Source: Oerskovia jenensis
GTDB taxonomy: Bacteria; Actinomycetota; Actinomycetes; Actinomycetales; Cellulomonadaceae
Assembly (NCBI RefSeq): GCF_016907235.1
Contig: NZ_JAFBBO010000001.1
Span: forward strand, 1,612,001-1,676,000
Direction: 5' to 3'
DNA length: 64,000 bases
Of the stretch, positions 45,740-54,770 are shown piece by piece. The position numbers and the translations under genes are program-made. Below the pieces are notes generated by a model, which was not told the DNA's origin, made no database searches, and saw only the letters and a program-made list of their open reading frames with translations. The stretch's first letter is position 1. Each line of letters opens with the position of its first letter.

Positions 45740-46687
45740 ATGTGCACGGGAATCAGGTTCTCGGACGGCCAGGACCACGTCTATCTCGCACGGAACCTCG
45801 ACTGGACGAGCGGGTACGGGGAGCAGGTGGTGATCACTCCCACGGGCTACGCACCGAGGTCACCGTTCGGCGCGGTGCCCGCCATCAGGCACGCGACGAT
45901 CGGCATGGGCATCGTGGAGGAGGACACGCCGCTCTACTTCGACTGCGGCAACGACGCGGGCCTGGCCGTCGCAGGGCTCAACTTCCCGGGGTACGCGGCG
46001 TACGCCCCCGGCCCCGTCGACGGCGCGGTCAACGTCGCCGCGTACGAGTTCCCCCTGTGGGTGAGCTCCCAGTTCGCGAGCGTGGACGAGGTCGAGGCGG
46101 CGCTCAAGGACGTGGTGATCGTCGACAAGCCGATCAACGACAAGTACCCGAGCTCGCTGCTCCACTGGATCATCGCCGACGCGAAGCGCGCCATCGTGGT
46201 CGAGCACACGAGCGAGGGCATGCAGGTCTTCGACGACGACGTCGACGTCCTGACGAACCAGCCCGGGTTCGCCTGGCACCACGAGAACCTGCGCAACTAC
46301 CTCAACACCTCGCCCGAGTTCCCCCAGGAGACCACGCTGGGCAGGGCCCACCTCACCCCGTTCGGCTCGGGCTCGCACATGCGCGGCATCCCCGGTGACT
46401 ACTACTCGCCCTCCCGGTTCGTCCGTGCCGCCTACGTCAACACCCACTACCGGACCAAGGGGACCGAGGAGGAGAACGTCTCCCGCGCCTTCCACACGCT
46501 CCAGCAGGTCGCGATGGTCGACGGGTGCGCCGCGATGGGTTCGGGCGAGTTCGAGATCACGATCTACACCGGGCTCTTCTCGTCCCGGACCGCGACCTAC
46601 TACTGGAACACCTACGAGGACCCGGCGATCCGCAGCGTCGCACTGGCCGAGCACGCGACGGACGGCGAGAAGCTCGTCCTCGCCTAG
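45740..46687 (+). CDS. Choloylglycine hydrolase family, bile-salt-hydrolase type
   Basis: A 315-residue N-terminal-nucleophile amidase. Maturation exposes Cys2 (MCTGIRF). All catalytic-site residues are present: Cys2, Arg18 and Asp21 (ARNLDW), Asn81 (AGLNFPGY), Asn173 (VLTNQPGF) and Arg226 (SPSRFVR). The order and spacing match bifidobacterial bile salt hydrolase (recalled from memory), rather than the more distant penicillin acylases. No signal peptide, so it acts in the cytoplasm. In a likely environmental bacterium the natural substrate may be an N-acyl amide or a signalling lactone. It faces away from fabH across a 200-base gap holding a small hairpin at 45580-45600. Confidence 0.93.
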   Translation: MCTGIRFSDGQDHVYLARNLDWTSGYGEQVVITPTGYAPRSPFGAVPAIRHATIGMGIVEEDTPLYFDCGNDAGLAVAGLNFPGYAAYAPGPVDGAVNVAAYEFPLWVSSQFASVDEVEAALKDVVIVDKPINDKYPSSLLHWIIADAKRAIVVEHTSEGMQVFDDDVDVLTNQPGFAWHHENLRNYLNTSPEFPQETTLGRAHLTPFGSGSHMRGIPGDYYSPSRFVRAAYVNTHYRTKGTEEENVSRAFHTLQQVAMVDGCAAMGSGEFEITIYTGLFSSRTATYYWNTYEDPAIRSVALAEHATDGEKLVLA

Positions 46688-46697
46688 CCACCACGCG

Positions 46698-47603
46698 TCA
46701 GTCGCTGTCGCCGCGGGTGCTTCCCGGGCCGGGGTCGACCTCGCCCAGCAGCCCGTCGACCAGCCCCAGGAACGTCGCCGGGGCGTCCCGCCGCACGCAG
46801 TGTCCCGCCCCGGCGACGCGCACGACCCAGACCGCGCCCGCCAGGGCCTCCGACGCGCGGCGCGCCCCGTCGTCGGGGACGAGCGAGCCGTTCGCCACCT
46901 CGCCCGCGGCGACCACGACCGGCACTCCCCCGGCGAACGCGACGGGCCAGTCGCGCGCGGTCCACTCGTGCGAGACCTCCAGGAGACGCGGCGAGACCGC
47001 CTGCTGCGCACGAGCCCACGGTTCCGACTCCTCGGGCGACCACTGCGGGTAGCGCCGACGGAAGTCCGCGGCGAGCTCCGCCGTCGGGCGTCCGCGGGCC
47101 TCGTCGACGCCCGGGGAAAGGAACACCGGGCGGCCGCCCTCGTCCTGCTCGGCGTCGAGGACCTCCCACGCTGGGTCCTCCAGGACCAGACCGAGGACGA
47201 GCTCGGGGTTCGCCAGCGCGAGCTCCTGCGCCGTCAGGCCCCCCATCGAGTGCCCGACGACGACCACCGGTCGCCCGAGCGCCGCGCGCACCACGCGGGC
47301 CGCGTCGGCCGCGAGCGCCGCGACCGTGAAGGGCTCGTCGGGCAGGTCGGAGCCCCCGTGCCCTCGGGCGTCGAGCGTCAGGACGTCACGGGTGCGCACG
47401 AGGTGGCGGACCGTGCCGGGCCAGCACTCCCCCGAGTCGGTCACGCCGTGCAGGAGCAGGACGGGCGGGCGCTGCGGGGCATCGACCGCTGCCGACCGGT
47501 ACACCGTCCAGGCGTTGTGGCCGGTGCGCCCGGCGACCCGGTCGACAGGCAGGTCGGCGGACGGGGCGGCGGGGACGTCGGTGTCGAGGTGGCTACGGTG
47601 CAC
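46698..47603 (-). CDS. Alpha/beta hydrolase
   Basis: A 301-residue alpha/beta-hydrolase. PPVLLLHGVTDSGECWPGTV holds the oxyanion loop, VVGHSMGGLTAQ the nucleophilic serine (elbow GHSMGG), and GAGHCVRRDAP the catalytic histidine. The acid is probably in the strand near VVVAAGEVANGSLVPDD. GTG at 47603 follows GAGG by eight bases; GAGGAT at the same place could equally be a -10 for leaderless start. It lies tail to tail with the bile-salt-hydrolase-type gene and downstream of the esterase. Substrate unknown. Confidence 0.88.
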   Translation of the reverse strand: MHRSHLDTDVPAAPSADLPVDRVAGRTGHNAWTVYRSAAVDAPQRPPVLLLHGVTDSGECWPGTVRHLVRTRDVLTLDARGHGGSDLPDEPFTVAALAADAARVVRAALGRPVVVVGHSMGGLTAQELALANPELVLGLVLEDPAWEVLDAEQDEGGRPVFLSPGVDEARGRPTAELAADFRRRYPQWSPEESEPWARAQQAVSPRLLEVSHEWTARDWPVAFAGGVPVVVAAGEVANGSLVPDDGARRASEALAGAVWVVRVAGAGHCVRRDAPATFLGLVDGLLGEVDPGPGSTRGDSD

Positions 47604-47650
47604 GGGTAGATCCTCACCCCTCCCGGGTGCCCGCGAGAAACCCGGCAGGG

Positions 47651-49120
47651 TCACCGCCGGTCGAGCGCAGCGCGTTCGTCGTCGCGCGGCGCACGGACCA
47701 CGGGGTCCTGCTCGCCGTCGAAGACCCGCACCGGGCGCGTCTCGTCCCACTGCTGCCAGCCCGGGTCGCCCGTCGTCGCGAACGCGACCCACGCCGAGTG
47801 CATCGCGGTCGCGAGCGACTGCGGGGCGTCGGGTCCCGCGAGCGCGACCGCGTCGGGCGTCGCGAGCCCGTCGAACACGAAGCCGAGCTCGACGGCGTGC
47901 GCCGCCCCGAGGTCGGCGACCGGGCTGCGCCACGCGAACTCGTACACGTACGTCCGCGCCCCCGCGGCCCTGCGGGCGTCGGCGACCTGCTGGAGCGGCA
48001 CGCGCAGCAGGACGTCGGTCGCGAGCGCCCCGAGGACCACCCCCGTCGGTGCCCCGGGCCGGTTGCGGCGGAACAGGCGGACCGCCCGCGCGGAGATCCC
48101 CACCCTGCGACGGGCCACCGCGAGATGCAGCCGTCGGAACGTGCTCAGCAGGCCGGTGGGCACGAACCACAGGCGGTACTCCTCGGTCGTGGCGCCCACG
48201 AGCAGCGGGATCGTCCGGCCGGCGCCCGCGACGAGAGCGTCGTGGGGCGCGCGGGGAACCAGGTCGCCGTCGAGACACAGCGAGAACCCCGGCCCACCCG
48301 TGAGCGGGGTCGCCCCGGCCGTGACGCGGTCCTGCGAGGCGACGAGCGCCTCGGGCAGGACGGTCGCGAAACCCTCACGCGTCGTCGGGACCGCGAGGTC
48401 CTTGCCCATGGCGCGCGTGATGCGCCCGGCCCGGGCCGCCGGCTGCGCGGACAGCGGGCCGCTCTGCACGATCGCGTGGGCGACCAGGTCCGGCGCCGAG
48501 GGGTGGGCCAGGATCGCCGAGACCGTGTTCCCGCCCGCCGACTGGCCCGCGAGCGTCACGCGCCGCGGGTCGCCGCCGAACGCCGCGACCTCGTCCTGGA
48601 CCCACGCCAGCGCCGCGAGCTGGTCGGCCAGGCCCAGGTTGCGCGGGGCGCCGTCGAGCACCGAGAACCCCTCGGCGCCGAGCCGGTAGTTGATCCCGAC
48701 GAACACGACACCGTCCTGCGCGAACCGCGTCCCGTCGTAGCCCGCGAGCGCGTTCGACCCGTGCGCGAGCGACCCGCCGTGCACCCACACGAGCACGGGC
48801 AGGAGCCCCGTCCCGCGCTCGGCCGGGGTGAAGACGTTGACGTGCAGGACGTCCTCCCCCGCGATCCTCACGGTCGGGAGCAGTGCGCCGAGCGCGCCGG
48901 GGTAGGGCGACTGCGGGGACGTGGGACCGTAGCGGGTCGCGTCCCGTACCCCGTCCCACGGCTCGACCGGACGGGGCGCGGCGAAGCGACGGTCGCGGAA
49001 CGGCGGTGCCGCGTACGGCACCCCGAGGAACCGTTCGACGCCGTCGACGACGGTTCCCTCGACCGCACCCTTGCTCGTCAGAACCCGCACCCGGTCGGCG
49101 ACCTCGCTGTCAGCGCTCAT
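47651..49120 (-). CDS. Type-B carboxylesterase/lipase
   Basis: A 489-residue esterase. FLGVPYAAPPFRDRRF and LPVLVWVHGGSLAHGS form the oxyanion region, GQSAGGNTVSA carries the serine nucleophile, the Glu is in GATTEEYR and the His in GAAHAVELGFVF. These are the para-nitrobenzyl esterase/cholinesterase family motifs. No signal peptide, so it is cytoplasmic. The start ATG has only a weak GGCGGG upstream. The next gene in the same direction begins 47 bases on, so both hydrolases may share a transcript. Confidence 0.9.
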   Translation of the reverse strand: MSADSEVADRVRVLTSKGAVEGTVVDGVERFLGVPYAAPPFRDRRFAAPRPVEPWDGVRDATRYGPTSPQSPYPGALGALLPTVRIAGEDVLHVNVFTPAERGTGLLPVLVWVHGGSLAHGSNALAGYDGTRFAQDGVVFVGINYRLGAEGFSVLDGAPRNLGLADQLAALAWVQDEVAAFGGDPRRVTLAGQSAGGNTVSAILAHPSAPDLVAHAIVQSGPLSAQPAARAGRITRAMGKDLAVPTTREGFATVLPEALVASQDRVTAGATPLTGGPGFSLCLDGDLVPRAPHDALVAGAGRTIPLLVGATTEEYRLWFVPTGLLSTFRRLHLAVARRRVGISARAVRLFRRNRPGAPTGVVLGALATDVLLRVPLQQVADARRAAGARTYVYEFAWRSPVADLGAAHAVELGFVFDGLATPDAVALAGPDAPQSLATAMHSAWVAFATTGDPGWQQWDETRPVRVFDGEQDPVVRAPRDDERAALDRR

Positions 49121-49272
49121 CCCGCCATGGTCTCTCCGGCGGCCGGGAGCCGGCGGCGGCGCGCCGGTCGGGCTGGCCCTGGGACGGGCGTTCGGGATCT
49201 CGGAGCGCGGATCTGGAGGGCGCGCGGGGTCTGGGCCTGGCGGGAACGGGCGGGAGTTGCCAGACTGCTGCG

Positions 49273-49686
49273 ATGCCCGACGACGAGGTCGCGACGAGCC
49301 CCCACGACCCGCCACGCCCGACGGCGACGGTCCACCCAGCCCGCCCCGCCCACCCGGTCCGGCGTGCCGTGCTGCTGACCGCCGCTGCGCTGGTGGTGCT
49401 CGTGTGGAGCGCGACGCTCGAGGTCGTGTGCGCCGCGGCGTGGGGCAGCCCGGACGGCTCCTTGGACATGCTGCCCCCCTGCCCGGCGCAGAGCACCCGG
49501 ACGGGCGCCGCGACGGTGTCGGCGGGCGTCGTCGTCGTGAGCCTGGTCCTCCTGCTCGCCGCCCGCCGGCAGGCGTGGGCTCGACGCCCCGGGGCCGAGC
49601 GTCTGGTGTTCGTGGCGTTCGTGCTCGTGACCGCCGTGGCGGTCGTCGCCGCCCTGTTCTCGACCGGGTTCGCCCCGGCGATCTAG
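49273..49686 (+). CDS. Small membrane protein of unknown function
   Basis: A 137-residue protein with three predicted helices (AVLLTAAALVVLVWSATLEVV, AATVSAGVVVVSLVLLLAA, LVFVAFVLVTAVAVVAALF) and a Pro-rich cytoplasmic N-terminus. Two cysteines lie in the first outer loop (VCAAAWG and LPPCPAQ). No family recognised. CAGACT (49261-49266) is six bases before the ATG, indicating a leaderless message. Its stop codon overlaps the -10 of the next gene. Confidence 0.65.
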   Translation: MPDDEVATSPHDPPRPTATVHPARPAHPVRRAVLLTAAALVVLVWSATLEVVCAAAWGSPDGSLDMLPPCPAQSTRTGAATVSAGVVVVSLVLLLAARRQAWARRPGAERLVFVAFVLVTAVAVVAALFSTGFAPAI

Positions 49687-49696
49687 GCTTCGGTGG

Positions 49697-50308
49697 ATGT
49701 CGAGCCTCCAGCGGTTCCGCGGTCGCATCGCCGGGTGGGGCACGGCGTCGGGGACGCGTCTGGTCGTCGGGCGCTGGGTCGCTTCCCCGTTCGGGGCGTT
49801 CGCCGACGTCATGGTCGAGCGGCCCGACGGCGAGCGCATCCTCCTCGCCCCGTCGCACCGCGTCGCGGAGCTCGTCGCCGCGACGTACCGCTTCGACCGG
49901 GTCGAGGTGTGCCCGGTCACCGTGAGCCCGGTGGCCGAGCCCGAGGACTGGCACGTGGTCGCCGGGCCGCTCGAGGCGTGGGTCGACGTCGGGCGCCGCA
50001 CGGCACTCGGTCGCGTGCTGCGTGCGGTGCCCCGCCGGGTCGCCACCTCCCACCGGGCGACGGTCCTCACCGACCCCGTCGCACGGGTCCTGCTCCGCGG
50101 GGTCAGGACGCGCGGGAGCGCGGGGCCGGGCAGGGTCGAGCACTACGGCGCGACCGACGTGCACGAGATCACGGCCGCCCGTGCCGAGTGGGCCGGCGAG
50201 CCGCTGGGCGACCTGCGGGACGTCGACCCGCCCGTCCGGTTCGGGTTCGGCTCGACGCCTCGACGGCCCGTCGTGACCGACGTCGTGACGACGATCGTCC
50301 AGCGCTGA
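49697..50308 (+). CDS. Hypothetical protein, conserved-looking
   Basis: A 203-residue soluble protein without signal peptide. The sequence begins RFRGRIAGWGTASGTRLVVGRW and continues with alternating hydrophobic residues that suggest a beta-rich fold (ILLAPSHRVAELVAATYRFDRVEV). The C-terminal GEPLGDLRDVDPPVRFGFGSTPRRPVVTDVV is well formed, which supports a real gene. No family was recognised. TAGGCT (49684-49689) lies seven bases before the ATG, and its TAG is the stop codon of the upstream gene. Confidence 0.65.
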   Translation: MSSLQRFRGRIAGWGTASGTRLVVGRWVASPFGAFADVMVERPDGERILLAPSHRVAELVAATYRFDRVEVCPVTVSPVAEPEDWHVVAGPLEAWVDVGRRTALGRVLRAVPRRVATSHRATVLTDPVARVLLRGVRTRGSAGPGRVEHYGATDVHEITAARAEWAGEPLGDLRDVDPPVRFGFGSTPRRPVVTDVVTTIVQR

Positions 50309-50347
50309 CGCGTGCACCGACCCGGCCTGTGCCGGATGATCGGTGCC

Positions 50348-51019
50348 ATGCGCAGCACACTCATGCACCACACCGAACAGCCGGGCGAACCGGGAAGCTT
50401 CCAGCTGCAGAACGACCGCATGCTCAAGGTCGACCTCGCGGGCACGGGCGGCTTCTTCTACGCACGGCAGGGCTCGATGGTCGCCTACCAGGGTGACGTC
50501 GACTTCGCGTACCAGGGCGCGGGCGGCGTGGCCAAGATGTTCAAGAAGGCCTTCACCGGTGAAGGCATGTCCCTCATGAAGGTCTCGGGCAGCGGCGACG
50601 TCTTCCTCGCGCAGGACGCCGACCAGGTCTTCGTCCTGCACCTGGAGGGCGAGTCCGTGACGGTCAACGGGGCCAACGTGCTCGCGTTCGAGAGCGCCCT
50701 GACCTGGGACATCAACCGTGTCGAGGGCGCGTCGATGCTCAGCGGCGGACTGTTCAACACGACCTTCACGGGCACGGGGGCCCTGGCCGTGACGGCGTAC
50801 GGGACGCCGGTCGTCCTCGACGTCGACGAGCCGACCTACGTCGACATGCAGGCGGCGGTCCTGTGGTCGACGTCCCTGACGTCCACGATCCGCAAGACCG
50901 CGAAGCTCTCGGCCGCGATCGGCCGCGGGTCGGGCGAGGCGTACCAGCTCGGGCTCACGGGTCGCGGCATCGTCGTCGTGCAGGCCTCCGAGGGCCACCC
51001 GGTCCCGACGTCGAGCTAG
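50348..51019 (+). CDS. AIM24 family protein
   Basis: A 223-residue protein of the AIM24/TRAP-like fold, a double beta-barrel. Typical stretches are LKVDLAGTGGFFYARQGSMVAYQGDVDFAYQG, FTGEGMSLMKVSGSGDVFLAQDADQVFVLHLEGESVTVNGANVLAFE and FTGTGALAVTAYGTPVVLDV. The family is widespread but its biochemical role is not defined. ATG at 50348 is seven bases after GATGAT, so the message is probably leaderless; upstream in-frame codons to 50312 would be untranscribed. Confidence 0.88.
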   Translation: MRSTLMHHTEQPGEPGSFQLQNDRMLKVDLAGTGGFFYARQGSMVAYQGDVDFAYQGAGGVAKMFKKAFTGEGMSLMKVSGSGDVFLAQDADQVFVLHLEGESVTVNGANVLAFESALTWDINRVEGASMLSGGLFNTTFTGTGALAVTAYGTPVVLDVDEPTYVDMQAAVLWSTSLTSTIRKTAKLSAAIGRGSGEAYQLGLTGRGIVVVQASEGHPVPTSS

Positions 51020-51152
51020 GCGCCGCGACCCTCGCGGCTCGCCGGAGCGCCCGACCGCCCACCCGGCGAGCCGCACGGACCCGCGACCAGGGACCGCCGG
51101 CCTCGCGGGGCCGCGCCGCCCCGGCGGCGCGCACGACCAGGAGGAGGACGCC

Positions 51153-52754
51153 ATGATCGGTCTCGAGCTCGTCGTGGTCCTCGGTGTGGTCATCGTGGTG
51201 TGCGGCGTCCTCGCGCGCCGCACCCGCGTGGCCGACCCGATCCTGCTGCTCGTGGCGGGGATCGCGCTCGGGTTCGTGCCCGCGCTGCGGCAGGTGCACC
51301 TGCCGCCCGAGCTCATGCTCCTGGTGTTCCTCCCGGTGCTCCTCTACTGGGAGGCCATCACCATCTCGTTGCGCGAGATCCGCGCGACCCTGCGCGGGAT
51401 CGTCCTGACGAGCACGCTGCTCGTGGTCGCGACGGCGGCCGCGGTCGCCGCGGCGGCCCACGCGCTGGGCCTGCCGTGGGGACCCGCGTGGGTGCTCGGG
51501 GCCGCTGTCGCGCCGACCGACGCGACCGCCGTCGGGGTCCTCGCGCGGGCCCTGCCCCGGCGCACCGTCACGGTCCTGCGGGCCGAGAGCCTCGTCAACG
51601 ACGGCACCGCGCTCGTCCTCTACGGCGTCGCGGTGGGCGTGACCGTGGGCGAGGAGACGCTCAGCGCCGGGCACGTGACCTGGCTGTTCGTGCTCGCCTA
51701 CGGGGGCGGGATCGCGGTGGGCCTGCTCGTCGCGTGGCTCGCGGTCCTGGCCCGGCGCCGCATCGACGACCCGCTGCTCGGCAACGTGGTCGTCCTGCTC
51801 ATCCCGTTCACGGCATACCTGCTCGCCGAGCTGATCGAGGCGTCCGGGGTGCTGGCCGTGGTCGTGTGCGGGCTGGTCATGAGCCAGGTCGGGCCGCGCA
51901 TCGGGCGCGCGGCGACGCGGCAGCAGACCGTCGCGTTCTGGTCGGTCTCGACGTACCTCATCAACGCGTCGTTGTTCGTGCTCGTGGGGCTCGAGGCGCA
52001 GTCCGCGGTGCGCAACCTGGTCTCGGAGGACCTCGTCACGGCCGTCGTCGGGGTCGCGGTCGTGTGCGCGGTCATCCTCGTGGTGCGGTTCGGGTTCCTC
52101 GTGCTCTCGGCGTACACGATCCGCCTCGTGGACCGGCGACCGTCGCAACGGGGGCGGCGCGTCACGAACAGGGCACGCGCGGTCAGCACCGTCGCCGGGT
52201 TCCGCGGGGCGGTGTCGCTCGCCGCGGCGCTCGCCGTGCCGACGACCCTGAGCTCGGGCGCCCCGTTCCCCGACCGGGACCTCATCGTGTTCATCACGTG
52301 CGGCGTGGTCGCGACGACGCTCGTGGTCCAGGGCCTCCTGCTCGCCCCCACGATCAGGTGGGCCCGCCTGCCCGACGACGACGGGGTCGCCCGCGAGCGC
52401 CGCCTCGCCGACGAGACGGCCGCCCAGGAGGCCCTCGACGCGCTGCCCGACGTCGCGGCCTCGCTCGGCACCGACCCGTCGGTCGTCGACCGTCTGCGCG
52501 GGGAGTACGAGGAGCACCTGACGCTGCTGCGCGCCCGGGACGCCGAGGGCGGCGAGAGCGACGAGCAGGACCCCGCGGTGCGCCTCGACGACGAGTACAC
52601 CGAGCTGCGTCTCGCGCTGCTGGCACGCAAGCGCGAGACGGTCGTGCGCCTGCGGGACGAGCGCGCGATCGACGACACGGTCCTGCGCCAGATCCAGGCA
52701 CGGCTCGACCTCGAGGAGATCCGGCTCAGCAGGGGCGACCCGGCCCCGGAGTGA
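51153..52754 (+). CDS. Na+/H+ antiporter, CPA1 family
   Basis: A 533-residue cation/proton antiporter with about 12 membrane helices in the first 400 residues. The ion site shows APTDATAVG and ESLVNDGTALV, the CPA1 signatures with the conserved Asp pair. STVAGFRGAVSLAAALAVP is the conserved arginine helix. A cytoplasmic acidic, coiled-coil-like tail of about 130 residues (RRLADETAAQEALDALPD onward) probably regulates activity by pH. GGAGG lies five bases before the ATG. It stands between unrelated genes. Confidence 0.93.
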   Translation: MIGLELVVVLGVVIVVCGVLARRTRVADPILLLVAGIALGFVPALRQVHLPPELMLLVFLPVLLYWEAITISLREIRATLRGIVLTSTLLVVATAAAVAAAAHALGLPWGPAWVLGAAVAPTDATAVGVLARALPRRTVTVLRAESLVNDGTALVLYGVAVGVTVGEETLSAGHVTWLFVLAYGGGIAVGLLVAWLAVLARRRIDDPLLGNVVVLLIPFTAYLLAELIEASGVLAVVVCGLVMSQVGPRIGRAATRQQTVAFWSVSTYLINASLFVLVGLEAQSAVRNLVSEDLVTAVVGVAVVCAVILVVRFGFLVLSAYTIRLVDRRPSQRGRRVTNRARAVSTVAGFRGAVSLAAALAVPTTLSSGAPFPDRDLIVFITCGVVATTLVVQGLLLAPTIRWARLPDDDGVARERRLADETAAQEALDALPDVAASLGTDPSVVDRLRGEYEEHLTLLRARDAEGGESDEQDPAVRLDDEYTELRLALLARKRETVVRLRDERAIDDTVLRQIQARLDLEEIRLSRGDPAPE

Positions 52755-52943
52755 GCGCGCGGCGGGCGCGCGCCGTGCGGGCGGCCGTCACGAGCGACGC
52801 CCGGCGTGGACCGTCGCCGCGTGGTCATCGTGGCGCCGATCTCGCGGGAGAATGGAGAGCTGGGTGCTGCGTCCCGCGCGGATGCGCCCCACCCCCTTGA
52901 CCTCGATCGCGCAGGAAACTGCAGGAAGCCACAGGACGTTCCA

Positions 52944-54662
52944 GTGCCCTCAGCGGACCAGCCCACCACGACCTCCAGCCCCCTCGCCCCCGACGACTCG
53001 TCGGCGGACCCCGCGGGGGCCGCATCGACCGACGAGACGGCCGCGTCCACGTCCACGACGTCCTCGACGTCCGCGACGTCCTCGAAGGAGCAGGCGACCG
53101 TCCTCGCGGAAGCGGCACGGCGTCGCTCGTTCGCGGTCATCAGCCACCCGGACGCGGGCAAGTCGACGCTCACCGAGGCGCTCGCGCTGCACGCCAACGC
53201 GATCCGCGAGGCGGGGCGCGCCGACGGCAAAGCGGGCAGGCGCACGGTGTCCGACTGGATGGACATGGAGCAGGACCGCGGGATCTCGATCACGTCGGCC
53301 GCGCTGCAGTTCACGTACCGCGACGCCATGATCAACCTCGTCGACACCCCGGGCCACGCCGACTTCTCCGAGGACACCTACCGCGTGCTGTCCGCGGTCG
53401 ACGCGGCCGTGATGCTCGTCGACGCCGCCAAGGGGCTCGAGGTCCAGACCATGAAGCTGTTCGCGGTCTGCAAGCACCGCGGCATCCCCCTCATCACGGT
53501 CATCAACAAGTGGGACCGTCCGGGCAAGGACGCGCTCGAGCTCATGGACGAGATCCAGGAGCGCACGGGCCTGGTCCCCACTCCCCTCACGTGGCCCGTG
53601 GGCGTCGGCGGTGACTTCCGCGGCGTGCTCGACCGCCGGACCGGCCAGTACGTGCACTACACGCGTACGGCCGGTGGCACCACGATCGCCCCCGAGGAGG
53701 TCATGGACCCGGACGCCGCCCTGGAGCGCGAGGGCGACACCTGGACGACCGCGGTCGAGGAGGCCGAGCTGCTCGCCGACACCAACGGCGACCACGACCA
53801 GGAGTCGTTCCTGGCGGGCCAGACCACACCCGTCCTGTTCGGGTCGGCCGTGCAGAACTTCGGCGTCCACGCCCTGCTCGACGTCCTGGTCGACGTCGCA
53901 CCCTCGCCCTCGCCGCGCGTGACCGTCACGGGCGACGCACGCCCCGTCGAGGCGCCCTTCAGCGCGTTCGTCTTCAAGATGCAGGCCGGCATGGACACCG
54001 CGCACCGCGACCGTCTCGCGTTCGCGCGCATCTGCTCGGGCGTGTTCGAGCGCGGCATGGTCGTGAGCTCGGGCCGCACGGGCAAGCCCTTCGCGACCAA
54101 GTACGCGCAGCAGGTCTTCGGACGCGAGCGCACCATCGTCGACACGGCCTACCCGGGCGACGTCGTGGGCCTCGTCAACGCGGCGGGCCTGCGCGTGGGC
54201 GACACCCTGTACCTGGACAAGAAGGTCGAGTTCCCGCCGCTGCCGACGTTCGCGCCCGAGCACTTCGCGGTCATGCGCGCCAAGGACGTCTCGCGCTACA
54301 AGCAGTTCCAGCGCGGCGTCATGCAGCTCGGCGCGGAGGGCGTCGTGCAGGTCCTGCGCTCGGACCTGCGCGGTGACCAGGCGCCCGTGCTGGCCGTGGT
54401 CGGCCCCATGCAGTTCGAGGTCGCCGAGCACCGCATGGCGACCGAGTTCAACGCACCCGTGACGCTCGACCGCCTCGGCTACTCGATGGCGCTGCGGACC
54501 ACGAAGGACTGGGTCGCGAAGCTCAACGAGCAGCCCGGCGTCGAGGTCCTCCAGCGCGAGGACGGCGAGTACCTGGCCCTGTTCCCGGACCGCTGGCGCG
54601 TGACGTCGGTGCGCAACCGCCTCGAGGGCGTGGTCCTGCTCGAGGACGAGATCTTCGGCTGA
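52944..54662 (+). CDS. prfC: Peptide chain release factor 3
   Basis: A 572-residue translational GTPase that recycles RF1/RF2 from the ribosome. G1 is SHPDAGKSTL, G2 RGISITSAA, G3 DTPGHADFSED, G4 INKWDRPGKD; the RF3-specific middle and C-terminal domains follow (GPMQFEVAEHRMATEFNAPV). GTG at 52944 was chosen with AGGA seven bases upstream. The first 45 residues are a Ser/Thr-rich low-complexity leader (STDETAASTSTTSSTSATSS) absent from most RF3 proteins and encoded by ACGTCC-type repeats. A 24-bp hairpin terminates the gene. Confidence 0.96.
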   Translation: MPSADQPTTTSSPLAPDDSSADPAGAASTDETAASTSTTSSTSATSSKEQATVLAEAARRRSFAVISHPDAGKSTLTEALALHANAIREAGRADGKAGRRTVSDWMDMEQDRGISITSAALQFTYRDAMINLVDTPGHADFSEDTYRVLSAVDAAVMLVDAAKGLEVQTMKLFAVCKHRGIPLITVINKWDRPGKDALELMDEIQERTGLVPTPLTWPVGVGGDFRGVLDRRTGQYVHYTRTAGGTTIAPEEVMDPDAALEREGDTWTTAVEEAELLADTNGDHDQESFLAGQTTPVLFGSAVQNFGVHALLDVLVDVAPSPSPRVTVTGDARPVEAPFSAFVFKMQAGMDTAHRDRLAFARICSGVFERGMVVSSGRTGKPFATKYAQQVFGRERTIVDTAYPGDVVGLVNAAGLRVGDTLYLDKKVEFPPLPTFAPEHFAVMRAKDVSRYKQFQRGVMQLGAEGVVQVLRSDLRGDQAPVLAVVGPMQFEVAEHRMATEFNAPVTLDRLGYSMALRTTKDWVAKLNEQPGVEVLQREDGEYLALFPDRWRVTSVRNRLEGVVLLEDEIFG

Positions 54663-54676
54663 GGCGCCCGCCTCGG

Positions 54677-54730
54677 AGGCCCGACGGCGGAGCGCACCCA
54701 CGTACCTGGGTGCGCTCCGCCGTCGGGCCT
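54677..54730 (+). terminator. 24-bp perfect hairpin terminator after prfC
   Basis: Arms 54677-54700 and 54707-54730 are perfectly complementary with loop CGTACC. The arm starts AGGCCCGACGGCGGAGC; its GGCCCGACGGCGGAGC also occurs within the SDR gene at 2360-2375. Confidence 0.9.
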
Positions 54731-54770
54731 CTGCGTGCCGTCGTGCGACCGGGCCGGGCGCGCGAGCGGC

